Below, one piece after another: positions 10,166 through 22,157 of a stretch of DNA of 64,000 bases. The translations under genes and the position numbers were made by a program. A model generated the notes under the pieces. It did not search any database. It was not told the DNA's origin and saw nothing but the letters and a program-made list of their open reading frames with translations. This DNA is from Baylisascaris procyonis. Lineage: Eukaryota > Nematoda > Chromadorea > Rhabditida > Ascarididae. Position 1 is the stretch's first letter; the number at the start of each line of letters is the position of its first letter. The DNA lies in contig JAZARR010000250.1 in NCBI GenBank assembly GCA_037389465.1, positions 4,387,001-4,451,000 on the forward strand, given 5' to 3'.

Positions 10166-13147
10166 TAAATCGGCAGCTGTTGGATATGGATGTGCACCTT
10201 CCCACAGCTTTCAAACCTATTTTCGAAATATATTATCAACATTGCAACGATATTTCTTGCTTGCTGCCTATTGTGTGAAGTTTGTATTTGCAATATGTCA
10301 GAGTAAAAAGGTTACTTCGATATAATCTTTTATTTCTTATCCAACCGTTCTTAAATGAATATCTTTATAATGATATTTGCCACTCCTTTGCTGTCCATTA
10401 GTTCACATTCTCTTCTAAGTTCTGTTTGCCTCGTTTCTCAGCAATTTTAGCCATATACCTAGATGTTGTGATTAACTGCCGTATTCACTGCAACAGTTCA
10501 GCAGTACGACAGCGCATTTTTGCTCTTTCGTGTGCGTGAATAACACTTTTAGTGTGGCTGTTTGATCGACGACTTCTTCATTCCATTCATTAACCACTTC
10601 AATCCCCTTAGCCCGTCACAGTGCTCGAAATCATTTCAGCGTCAACTTTACCAACTCTTTTGCACGTATTGACGGAAACTCACGAATTGGGAATGAAGCA
10701 CTCTAGATTGCTTAATTAATTATTAATTTTTAAATTTATTTACATCCTCTAGCATAGCTACCGGTTGCTTCCGCTTTTAAACCATCGTTTCATATGTGTG
10801 GATAAGTGTTCCTAATTCAGCGGAAATATGGCACGGCGCTTAACTGTTTTTTTTTTGCTCCGCCTTCATAGAAAGTGCATATGTGCACACACGCCTTCTG
10901 ACGTAAACACCGTTAATAAACGCAACCGAAAAATCGCTGTCTTCGTGCTGACTAAACTTGCTGCAAGCCGTTTCAGTTATCAGCTCTTACAGCTTATTTT
11001 TCACTAATTTGTCGTTTTTCTCAGTCATATTCTCTGCTTTAGGCATTTATCAGGTTCACATTCACTCCTTTATATATTAAGCAAACACTGCCATTGATTA
11101 ATTTTTCAGTAGTGTCGATGTCGTTTTCCTAGCCAGCATTGTTCCTTTCGGAAAGTCTTATTCTTTGAATAAGTAAAGGGCGAATAAAGGTACGGCTTTG
11201 AGCCTAGCTCCCTGAACAGTTGAAGATATATCTAAAAATCGATTTATCTCTTCCATATTAAATATCAGCATCATGCGGACAGTAGGTGACAACTTTTTGT
11301 ATATGATTAAACAATAAGCCTGAAACCACATCTCATCAAAAACCAGTCCCGGCTGTCCTTTATCTATCGCATTTTCCTTTGGGATTGTGGCATCATAAAA
11401 CTTTTTTCTAGGCCAAGTTTTCCAAGTTTGTTATAGGTCCAGATCTGCTTATATCAGTTTTCTTTAAGTTTAGCTTCCTTAATTTTGAAGCTAGCTTTCT
11501 TTCAGTTCATTAGCGATTGCACGTATCACCTCTTCAGCTCAACAGCTATTAGCCTACCAGCGAATATCAATAGACGTCTATGTTGTATGTGATTGATGAG
11601 GTCGGAAAAAGAGCATACGAATACTGTAATAGATTACTACCCCTCCAGAATCAGCTTTGCATATTGATAAGAAGGTTATGAAAAATCAATTGTCTATATA
11701 TAATAACAGCCGAGTTAGATTTTTGAAAATGTGAGCAGTAAGAAGCAGGAAATATCATTACACTGCTAATATATCTGAGAGTACTTGGAGAAGGATGAAA
11801 AGTTTTGGTGAATGAAATTTCTATGTGTATAGCATACCGTACGATATCAACAGTCAATTTCTTAACTCTCGAGCAATGATTAACGGGCAAGACATACTGT
11901 TGCACAGCTGTAACACCACCTTGAATCTACTTCAATGAGCGCAACTAAAGAAATATGTCAATCCAGATTCAACAACGTCACAAAGGAATTTCCTCTTCGA
12001 TTAAAGTTGTGACGTATAACGCAGAAAACGTCAGAGGCCTTGAAACCTAAATAAGAAGGCGATAATGCTTGAAATGGGTCGATTTTTACTTACCAGCAAA
12101 TGACTTTATGCAAATTTCAATTTTCCTAATGTCAAAAAGTTCAATCGTGATCGGTGTGCAATAGTTGAGGTACAAAAACAAACGACATAGGACTCTTTGC
12201 CTCATCAAAACGACGGCATTTCATGGCCGAAGAGTAGCGTTCAACATAGGCGAAAACGAATTAGCACTAAATTTCATTTGGAAGATTAACCAACATTCCT
12301 CAGTAATTGCAATTAAATGAATATATGAATTAAAGAGTCTCCAACTGAGGATTACGTGAAAAACCTTTGAAAAACCAGAAGAGCAAAACAGTACATAGTC
12401 CAAAAAGGCATCACGATTTCGGCATTCCGGAACTCAAACCAGAATTCCTATGTAATCTCGTATACAGCCGGAACCAGGAACAGAATTCAAAAAACAGTGA
12501 AAGTCTGAGATTTTGGAAGCAGACTAGGCTCCCATATGGGCCTATCTTGTAGCTAGAAGACTTAGAAGAAAACTTCATTTGACTGCTGCACTTTGTTAAG
12601 CACTCCCCTTAACGCCCTAGTAATGCAAGTTACTGACAGTTCGATGAAGGCGCAGATATACAAATTGATCTTACGGCTAGATAATCAGTGTTATTCAATA
12701 CAATATGGTAGGGATAATGTAGCAGAAAAGCACATAGCTAAACCTCCAAGGTGATGGAATCTCTTTTTTAAGTCCCCCCCCATGATGCCTAAAATTCTAT
12801 CTAAAAACAAAAAAATGTTGTTAATATTGTTGACTGATATGAGAAATGGTAAACGTCACCAGAACAGTCAGCAAAGCTCTGCGAGAAAGAAAAAATTCTC
12901 ATCGGAAAAATATTTTCTCTCGAGGAGAAAATTTAACATCTCACTCAATAAAGTTTTTTGTTGCCTCCATCCTCCTCTTGTAATTTTACTTATCCGTTTC
13001 TGCTGCTTACACACGTGTTCTCCCAATTTGATGAGCAGTGTCGATTTGTGGTAAAGTTTTAATTCGGCACTTCTGTCAGTCATAGATTTTACTTTTCAAA
13101 AAAGTTCACCGACATTTCCTGACAATCTTTATTGTTCGGTTATTCAG

Positions 13148-13378
13148 TCACGACGTTCATTTCGTGGGAGCTATTTTAACGATCAAATATCAATAAAGGC
13201 AGAAGTTCTTCCCTCCATCGTCTATAAAGCAGAACCCTTCCGAGAAATGAAGAGTGCTCCAACAATGTTGCGAGAACTCTACGATCAGAAGAGTCTGTTC
13301 ATGCAGAATCCATGGAGAGAACCCGAGGGATGGAGTCACAGCGCTGTTTGCTCGGCTCAGGGATTAGGAAAGGATTAA
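13148..13378 (+). CDS. Candidate 76-codon terminal exon, unidentified
   Basis: Seen: an acceptor (TTCGGTTATTCAG) followed by a phase-0 frame of 76 codons and TAA. It reads SRRSFRGSYFNDQISIKAEV, later YKAEPFREMKSAPTMLRELY and QNPWREPEGWSHSAV. GC rises along the exon and codon choice is gene-like. A poly(A) signal AATAAA lies near 13,483, about 100 bases past the stop. The same frame is open further upstream, for 107 codons in all, but lacks a good start. It sits inside the long intron of the main gene on the opposite strand, so it would be a nested gene. No family is recognised and upstream exons are missing. Confidence 0.35.
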   Translation, partial: SRRSFRGSYFNDQISIKAEVLPSIVYKAEPFREMKSAPTMLRELYDQKSLFMQNPWREPEGWSHSAVCSAQGLGKD

Positions 13379-14432
13379 AGAAGTCTCACTTAAAAAAGAA
13401 GGTCAAGCATTTCAAATCGTTTAAACAGAGCTCGAAAAATGGAAATATTCGGCTGTATGACGACGCTCGAACTGCCGAACAATAAAATGTGCTGGTTTTC
13501 TTTGGACAGATATTCTCTGGAGTAGTTTTGAAATATTGAACAGCCTCATCTGACATTGCAGTTACCAAAACTTCATCGTTGTAATCGAACGATGGTTACG
13601 GAAAAAAAAGTTTTTGAATTGAAATGAATACCACACACGAAGACATTTCTAGTTTGTAAAGTGAAGATTTTGTCTGATTCATGCGCAGTTCCTTATTCCA
13701 TTTGACAATATTCTTTTCGAATTCTAGAATTCTGTTCGCGCGATGAATTCATAAAAGACTGCCTCTCTGATTGCGAGGGGAAGGGGTAGGGGAAATGAGA
13801 AGAGAAAACAGAAATGTTTATTTCAGTTTTTCCACAAGAAATTGAGTTCTGAAAAATATAAATTTTGTGGTCTTCACCACGTACCTTTCAATATTTGTCA
13901 TCTGAAGAAAAAACGGATTGCTTCTGATGAGATTCTTTAGTTAATCAAACTTTAACGTCATACCAAACTTTCCAATCTTCCAATCAGCTAATGAATATCA
14001 TCGGTCATGCAGACGAATAACAAATTTAGTAACAAAACAAATCCGCATCCAGATGACCGATTACTGCCGACTTTTCTAAAAGCAAAAACGCGAACTGCTG
14101 TCAGACAGACGCCAATAGAAAAATGCCTTTTTTTGAGTGAAACGTGCTATCTTGAAGCAACGTTTGTGTGAAAATCACTTTAAGAAACAGAAAATCCCAT
14201 ATGCCATCAACTAAGAAAAAAATTGCATCGCACTGTTTAGAAAAGAATCCGCTGTTTCTTCAAGCTAATTTTTATGCAGTTATAAAACATTTGCATACAT
14301 GGGATAATAGATAAAAGATAACTGGTGGATGAGAAATATTCAACTATGGATAGAAAAATGTGACTATATAATAGGAGATCATCGTGCAGTCGTACAGTAG
14401 ATGCGTTGCATCGGGTTTCTTCTCGTTTTCAG

Positions 14433-14605
14433 GACTCAGCACGTTCACTGCACTAATAAATTTGTGGAGAGGTGTGCCTAGAAAGTTGGTACGATATTCG
14501 GTTCTGAAATCCCCTTATCTCATCAGCATGTTTCGCAAGCCACCACTGAATAATAAAATATGCGAAACAATGGTTTCATATATTGACCAACCCGATCGTT
14601 CGTGA
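14433..14605 (+). CDS. Candidate terminal exon, basic product
   Basis: Seen: one of the best acceptors in the window (TTCTTCTCGTTTTCAG), then two bases and 56 codons to a TGA. The peptide starts LSTFTALINLWRGVPRKLVR and continues to ETMVSYIDQPDRS. It has a possible early donor (TTG|GTACGA). There is no poly(A) signal close after the stop. It lies about 1 kb from the 13.1 kb candidate on the same strand, but both end in stops, so they cannot be consecutive coding exons. No family recognised. Confidence 0.25.
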
Positions 14606-17227
14606 TAATTTTCTATTAATATTCATTTCTTGTGGCCTGTTCGGTCTATATCAGAAAGCCAAACTCGTGTAACCGGAAAATCGACCGCTGTAAACACCCT
14701 GCAAGCTGTTTTCCGCTTTCAAACGTCAAATATAGTGCAGGAGATCACATCAGTTTTGCACCAATCTTCATGAGCGTACCGTAAAGGGCTACGCAAATGC
14801 AAATTTTTAAACGTGTACAGAAGGACAGTTTCGGCTTCGCTGCAAAGCCGGAGGGAGGAGGGGAGGAAAGGAGAAGGAGGAAGTCACCTCAAATAAATTC
14901 TGGAAATGACACGTGTTTTGTTTCTCTCTTGCTCTTGTCATCGAATTAACTTGCGCTTACACAAGAATATAATTATCGGATAGTTTCATTTTCGAGCTAC
15001 CGGTAGTGCCGTGACAATTCTGGATGATTGAAGGAGTAAACAATGAGGTTTTAAAATAGATCAACACGTCTGAGATTATATTCAGCATTAAGATGGTGCT
15101 CTATAAATGTAATTTTGGATGATCCACCGTTGATGATCAGCCATCTGAATTGAACAATAAATAAAAAATGCGGATTTAGTGCTTGCGATATTTTTTTCAT
15201 TATACTGATTGGATATTCCATGTTGTGGACTGTTTCTGGGCACATTATTACACATCTCGAGAAATGCTCGTTCATTACATGAAAAACTTTGAACATAATC
15301 CATTCTCAAATCCTGGAATAATAAAACTTCGTGAGCAGCCAAACCGTGGGGTGTTGCTCATGAAGCGTTTCGTACAATAAGCGCATATGCGTTCCTTGCG
15401 CTTATCGCACCTGCCCTTTCAATAAGGCAAAAGCCCATCTGTGACTTTATATTAAAAGCATTTGTTGCGCCATATCACGCTCACAATAAATAAACGTTAT
15501 AGGTGTATAAAGTTGCAGAAATTGCAGCCAGCTTGGAATTTCATTTCAGAATTAGCCAATTGAAATTCCATAATAAAATCAAAAAATCGCACTCCACAAA
15601 AACTTTATACGTTATTTGTATACGCCAACATTTATGCTACATTTTTAACGTTTGTTTCCATCTTCTTCAATTTTAACACCAAAAATATTAGTGGAATCCA
15701 CATCCACTGAATGCCTTAAAAGTGAACAATCTGAAGTGAGCTTTAAAATTCGTTCTTCAACTACTATCTCATTAGCTTCAAAGAACATAATCATCACTTA
15801 AGCAATCATTTCGAAAGATTTTATGTGTTTCTAAAGTATATTTTGCCGGTTCGTTGATAGAGATTATAGCCCTTCCAGCTGCACAGCATTCGACCGATAT
15901 TTACCTGCTCAATAAGACGAAAAAATGTCATACTTAGCAGGTGGTGAAATATATCACTGCCAGTTTTCACTACCGTGATTAGAGTGATAGGTTGCTCTGC
16001 TGAAAGCTTGCAAGGCTTCTTTCAAACTTAATTGCCTATCAAGAATTGCCAGAATTTTGAAAGAAGCCATGCTAAGTTTTAAGCAAACATGATTGTTGTA
16101 CTTATTACTGTTGTGACGATCGGTTGAAAAAAACTGGTCTATCATTTCTGAGATTTCAGAGTTTCTTAGCTGCAATGAGCAGAAAAAAAAATTTGCAGCG
16201 GAATTTTGCTCGTTTTGAATGCTCATAATTGATCAAAGAGAACCGAAAAGCATATTTTTGAAAACTTGTTTTGCTTATGACAAGACAAACATCATCTAAG
16301 AACAATTAGAGGCGTTAAAATTGAAGAATCATCAAGATATGTTTTCTTGAAAAAATTATTGACTGGAGTTGCTTCATCATTTCTAATGAATAACATAAGA
16401 AATGTTTTTTCTTTTTGTAAAATCGAAAACAAGGGTGTATTATCCAATGAGTTGAGATCGCTTGAACATGGCTGCATAATAATCAATATCTGTAAAACGC
16501 CTATGCCCGGTTTGTTAAGAAAAACATCTTTCACTATCAAAAAAACTGAATCGCGAAACCTACAGAAACATCTTTTCCTCAAAATTTTTCAAAGTGAGGC
16601 TGGATAGTAAAAAATGAACTGTTTGGAAAATTGTATGATGCTATTTTTCTGTAAAACATCAACGAAGGAAAAAACGTTTTGTGAGGTAAGCATATATTAG
16701 TAAACAGTACAACTTACGATGAGCAGTGTGCCAGAGGAGCTGATACATATTATGCGCTGTTATCTCATTCAGTTGATCAACCAATTTCACAAGTTACTAA
16801 TGGGAGATTAAATATATAAAATAATATCTTCATATTTACAATGAACTGACAGGTTATCCCAAAGATTCTCTATTACCCGAATGGTGTAGAAAGAGAATCT
16901 AATTGATGCGAAATGAAATTCTGAGCTGCTATAAAATGCATGAAATTTATTTAGCATATTTAAATGCTTATTAGCAGCTCTAGGATTGATCGGTTAACAT
17001 GAGGTACGATATACAGAATCATCTTACTGCATTTGATATATGCACCAAATTTCAACTTCGGTGGTCTCCAAGTGGAAACTATCACAAAGACAGGCAAATA
17101 AATACACATCTACGAATAGATAATGACGTTGTAAGGGTACACCTTTGCGGAGCACATTAATGGAACAGCATAATAAAAACAAAACGGTCATTTGTATTTG
17201 AGAATTGCAGATGAAATGAGAGCTTAC

Positions 17228-17381
17228 CATTTCTGTGCCTATTTCGTCAGCAATATTCGACTTGCTTGCAACTTTCTTGACCTCTGTTGTGGTAGTGATT
17301 GTTGTTTCTGTGGTAACCGTTGAGTCAGATGGAACACGCACAGTTGAGGGTGTTGTACTGTGTGTTCCTTTCGGAGTAACG
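17228..17381 (-). CDS. Exon 7 of the main gene: Thr-rich tract
   Basis: Seen: acceptor TAATTTCAG at 17382 and donor ATG|GTAAGC. One base completes Ser from exon 6, then 51 codons read VTPKGTHSTTPSTVRVPSDS, followed by a threonine-rich run (TVTTETTITTTTEVKK) and ASKSNIADEIGTEM. It ends at phase 0. Thr-rich, low-complexity composition suggests a flexible linker, either phosphorylated inside the cell or O-glycosylated if extracellular. With no signal peptide or membrane segment in the chained exons, intracellular is the simpler reading. Residues 228-278 of the model. Confidence 0.82.
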
Positions 17382-19036
17382 CTGAAATTATATGAAACTT
17401 AACACCAAAATTGAAACTGTAGGAAACAACCCCTACTACATATTACTGTAGGGGTCAATCTTTACTGTATGTTACTGTAGGAATTTGTGTCTATGACGCA
17501 TTACTCTCCAGTAATACAAGAAGGATAGAACGGAACTTGAACGATTGAGAGGCACCTAAGATCTGCATTTTGAACTTCATTTTCATAGTTACAGATCCAT
17601 TCATTCAAGGGAAGTATATTGGTGTTTAATGGTACCATCCATATAAACACCTTGAACGATCTAAGGTGTTTATATGGACGTTACCTCCATAAATCAAGCA
17701 TTGACCGTAGTAGATGATAACTATCGGTGTACAAACGGAAGCATAGAATGAGCGAGTATCTCATGACTGTATCGTTTTCGTGTTTACTTGCTTATCAAAA
17801 TTGCCATCCAATAGCAATAGATTATCACTTCCAACTGGAAAATGGCATTTCCTCATACATAAAACGGTGAATTCAGATAAGAATATATGTGGCAGCAAAT
17901 TTGACTTCAGCCGTTCTTTTCAGATCAAAAGTTTTCAGGCAAACTGTTCCACATTCGGAAACTGCAGTAATAGTGAAATATTCCTTCATAGGTAATACTC
18001 AATATGTAGGAAGGGTTGACAGACCGGTCAACACATATAGTAATTAAGATAAAAATTCGCAATTTGCATACATGTTGTTCCCGATCCGATCACTCTATCG
18101 AACGGTAATCCCTCATTAAATCATGTAGCAAGCGGTTTCGTATTCATGACGATCAAAGCAGCTACAACGAATCAGAAATGTAAGCAAAACTCTGTCGGCT
18201 GCAAACTGCAGCATCTAAAATTTCTCCATAACTCCATCTATGATATGGAAGAATCGACACTTATATCAAAAAATTCTCGACGTTTCTGCGGCGCATTTCA
18301 GAAGGAATCATTAGGACGTTTATATGGACGCGAAAAGTGCCACTGCTAATTTTATGTGACTAAAAATTTTTTAAAAATTGCCAAAAATGAATAAACACAA
18401 TAAGATAGACGAGCGAGAAATATGCGAAGCAGTAAAACAAGAAAAAAAGGAAAGGAAAATTTAGAAAAGTTGAACGCCGTTAAACCTATTTCTTGCAAGG
18501 AGCGACATGCAGTTATGTGATGTGTCATTAAAGGGTAACATCCGCTCGTTGAAAACTTCTGCTTCGCGTCTAGAAATTTCTCGCATCATATTGTAAATGG
18601 GCCTTAAACGTTATCATTCATATTTTCACAGAAATTTCTTTGTGTCCATAAATTTTATCTTTGTTTGGCCGGTAAGCAATTGGTGAGGAAATGAGAGAGG
18701 AAAAAGAGAAGACGTTCTCTGCAGATACCACATTCAAAAATGTGGTGCCTTTAAGTAAATACGGTGCTGAAAGAGTGAATCTTTTATATGCTATCCAGAA
18801 TAATCGCATAAAGTTAGAAGCGATCCTCCTGTCACATTTTCGGATGAGTATTGATTTTAAACAAATTGCTCGCTGCCTGCTCACGATCGCTAAGATTATA
18901 TCTGGAGATGAAAATTCGGCGCTTTTATGAATGCTGGTCACTGAGAAGTATAAAAAAACAAGTATTTTACAGGAACAGGCATTTCATGATAAAAATAAAA
19001 TAAATTCAAAATCAGCGATCATACTATAGTACTTGC
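17382..19036 (-). other. GC-AG intron between exons 6 and 7 (1,655 bases)
   Basis: The intron starts GCAAGTAC on the minus strand and ends TAATTTCAG. The GC choice is forced by phase: the nearest GT (GTACTA, four bases on) would leave phase 0, while exon 7 needs two bases from exon 6. It contains a 16-bp-arm hairpin and a TACTGTAGG repeat near its 3' end. It also holds a plus-strand ORF at 18691-18930 of 79 codons, which I regard as unproven. Confidence 0.7.
17638..17678. repeat. Short hairpin, 16-bp arms
   Basis: TCCATATAAACACCTT (17638-17653) is followed after nine bases by its exact reverse complement (17663-17678). It lies in the intron of the main gene, about 260-300 bases 5' of exon 7 on the minus strand. 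Confidence 0.85.
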
Positions 19037-19216
19037 CTGGACCAGAAGGTGGGATCTGAAGAGCCTCCAAATCGAGTTCTGGCGGTCTCGAAGGCTTCCT
19101 CGCTGCGATAAGATGATTCAACGTTTCGTTCGCTTGTCTGCGTTCGCTGGGCACCACCGCCGCCGACAATGTTATCGTAATCACTAAGAAACTCACGAAG
19201 TGATCCTGACTTAGAT
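19037..19216 (-). CDS. Exon 6 of the main gene: Gly/Ser/Arg-rich, followed by a GC-AG intron
   Basis: Seen: a TTTGCAG acceptor, 180 bases of GC-rich open frame reading SKSGSLREFLSDYDNIVGGG and onward through AQRTQTSERNVESSYRSEEA to FGGSSDPTFWS. It ends CCAG followed by GCAAGTAC. No GT donor restores the frame. The AG|GCAAGT site is the textbook GC-AG donor, and it leaves two bases (AG) that the first base of exon 7 completes as Ser. The exon starts with one base completing Thr from exon 5. Residues 168-226 of the model. The segment is Ser/Glu/Arg-rich with a GGGG linker, consistent with a disordered scaffold region. No catalytic motif is visible. Confidence 0.82.
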
Positions 19217-20214
19217 CTGCAAATAAATACTTCCTTGAATTCCTTCATAATCAAGTTGAGTTGGATTACTGATTGAGGCGGTTCCTGAATTTGAACAATT
19301 TCTGACTCTAATTGGCATAAATGTTGCTAGAGTGAGGAAATTTCACAGAAATATACGGTTGCATTTTTTATATTCAAGAGGAAATTCTTTGCAATCAGGA
19401 CGACAGTGTTTGTTAGCCCTCTTCAATTTCAGCTTCTACAATAGGAGATGACAGTTTAAAACATTTATGCGTTTCAATAATTCTACTTTATTGACTTTTC
19501 TTAAGTGATAAATAGCTCTTAGCAAAGCAAATGGCTCTAAACTTTTGTTGCTTTATATGAAGACGGCAGTTCAACAGTACTAACGATGTGCATCCAATGA
19601 ACATGGAGAGCTATCAATAGCAAAGAAGTTTACGCAGAAGACTTTAAAACCCTTGCACCAACTTTGAGGAAACACGCTACTTCCACTCTAGACACCATTG
19701 GAAGAAAAAACCAGCTACATCGTTCGGAATGAAACTAAAGCAAAGAGTCTTTGAAACTAAATTTTCAGAAATAGGCGGGTTTTTGCATTTAAGCTTGCAA
19801 AATCAACCGCCCTTTCAGTTCCGATATTAAAATAAACAATCAGAAAAGGTTTGAAGATATGCTCTCCTATGAAACCGATTAGGCACAGAAATCCTTAACT
19901 AAAAAGCTCGTTTTTAAGCTATGCCGACAGTTATCAGAACAAAAGGCCACTTTGGAGCATAATGTAAGTATGAATCGCATAAGCAGAACGTGAAAGAATG
20001 TCAGCTAATTTTGGAACTAATATATATTATTTTATTATTTCGGTTGTAAGAGCAAAATCTCGCAACCGCAAACTTTGCATTTTCTGAGTTGAGGCTATCG
20101 CATTCAAGAAACAGGCACATATATCTTCTAATATCTATAGACGGAGAGTTGTCATAATGCGCTTTGCAAATATTTGCAAGATATCATAACAAGTGGAAAA
20201 CACTACAGGGGAGT

Positions 20215-20355
20215 TGGCACGATATGCGCCTTTGCGTTGCCTCTAATCAAACCAAAATGAGCAGCGTGAACTGCCAATAACTAATGAAATATGTGCAATA
20301 ATGCATTTGTAGTTTAAGCGAACCGACCGTTCGCACAAATCTTCTACAAGACATA
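20215..20355 (+). repeat. Dispersed repeat copy A
   Basis: This copy shares two blocks in the same order and at similar spacing with 38815-38950: CACGATATGCGC at the left and a CGTTCG-CAAATCTTCTACAA block (21 of 23 bases) at the right. A third, reversed and shorter, relative may be at about 58760-58850 (ATGCGCCTTTGC and GTAGTTTAAGCGAA). These are probably old non-coding transposon remnants. Confidence 0.4.
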
Positions 20356-22047
20356 TGTTGTTCCGACGCTAGCAATTCTAAGATGTGGGGCAATCTGTCA
20401 TAAAATTTATGTGCTTACGATGATCTGGCATCATTACTTAAAGGGACAAAGGATGAAATAAGAAGTTGGCAAAGGGTTCAGCGCTTTAGATCGTATTCAC
20501 CAACATGCGCAGTTTTAGCTTCAATGATCCTAATTTCAAAGCAGCCAGACGGACACATACACCAAACATATGCGCATACAAGCACCACTTCGCTATAATG
20601 CACCTTATAAATTCGAATTCACGAAAGTGCATAAAAAGTGCTATGAATAGCATGAAAGGCATCGTGGAGAAGTAGCAAAAACGGCATGCTGTGTAGTGAT
20701 GGGAGCGCATGTGCATTTGAAAACGTTTACAACTTATTCACATTTTCTTTGGTGATCTCGATAAACTGTGGTCCGAAGAAGGTAGTGAAGGAAGAGTTCA
20801 AACTTTGGATGATAAAAAGTTATCCTCAGCCCGAAGCGTCCAAAATATTCATCAACAATTATCAATTTCAAATTTTACCTTAAGAATTGGGGCCTACGTT
20901 ACGGAGACGTTCGCTCACTTTACGAAGTGAATATCTAATAAGACGATTCAATTAAGGCATTTTTCAAATGGTGTCATCATATGACCTTAGACTTATGAGG
21001 ATTAATGTTACCTTGGTATCCCTGTTTCTTTTTTTTTGCTGGAGAACGAGTTTCAATGGATTATCGTGAAAAAAACGTTTCTAAAAAATTTTTTTTGACA
21101 GCTCTGCGGTTATTGACCTATGGCCGACATTACGAATATTGACAGTCGACAGTGAGACATCAGTTTCGCTTTTGAGAGAAATCACAGTTTTTACTGATGG
21201 ACGGGTCGCAGAAGTTCATTGGCTAGCATGCAAAAAACTTCAGATATAGAATATTATTAATGAGATTTCAAAATGCATTCCTTTTTAAAAGACCGAAGAA
21301 CGAATGAACAAAAAACTGGATGAAGGGGTAAACATGTATTCAAACAATAAAAATGCAAACGTAATGTTACAGAAAACCATAGGAGGACAGGAGAAGGGGC
21401 AAGGGGAAACGAGGATGGAAGGTTTTCTTGTTAGAAAGGCAAGCAAGGACGATTCCTTGCACGAAATTTTATAAACATGCGCCAAACTTCTAAAGAAATA
21501 AAGGCGCAGAAAACTTGGCTTGTCGCTTTTTTGGCAAAGCGTAAACGCGACGAAAACCAACTGGGATGCGTTAGCTTGGAAATGATGAAGGTGGCGCATT
21601 ATATAGATGATGCAAACGAGAAGCAATAGATTGCACATGTGCTATAAGTGTGCTGTTATGAGTCGCAGAGATGATTTTGTACACATGAATTGGGGAAAAA
21701 AGATTGAAAATGGAAGTGTTGCTCATTTGATGTTTACTAAGAGAAACTCATAGTTTATCGAGAATTAAGCAAACTGGCATCACGTTTTGTTTTCATTTCT
21801 CAGCGGCGTACTGCTTCAGTGATTCGCATTCTGTTTGAATAAGTGATTTTACTGCAACATAGCTGCAAGATTTATTTTCATTGGCTCCATGAATTCCTGG
21901 AAAACTGCACAATGTTTTTTGCGATGGCTTACCTTCCCTGATCACTGACTCAAAAACGCTATTTCGCAATCTTGTGGAATCAGTTTTATTGCAACTGCAT
22001 AACAATTTATGACCATGTTGAATACACGGCTCTACTGGAAATGTAGT

Positions 22048-22157
<110 letters not shown>

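Larger units (their letters stand above)
9851..17227 (-). other. Intron between exons 8 and 7 of the main gene (about 7.4 kb)
   Basis: AT-rich sequence with no exon that fits between the two phase-0 ends. It contains a block open on both strands at 9.96-10.16 kb and two plus-strand candidate exons at 13.1 and 14.4 kb, listed separately. The stretches 10.3-13.1 kb and 14.7-17.2 kb otherwise show only short chance ORFs. Confidence 0.6.

Noticed and set aside
9659..10168. Plus-strand ORF of 169 codons, the longest in the window
   Set aside because: Its first part is the antisense of exon 8 and its second part overlaps the block open on both strands. It has no splice or poly(A) support of its own.
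13777..13792. G4-AA-G4-TA-G4
   Set aside because: Only three G tracts, so not a complete quadruplex motif.
15051..15380. Overlapping ORFs in three frames at 15.1-15.4 kb, suspected transposase
   Set aside because: No transposase motif (DDE/DDD spacing or a mariner-type end) could be found.
18691..18930. 79-codon plus-strand ORF starting at ATG in the GC-AG intron
   Set aside because: The antisense strand is open for 107 codons as well, and no splice, promoter or poly(A) evidence separates it from chance.
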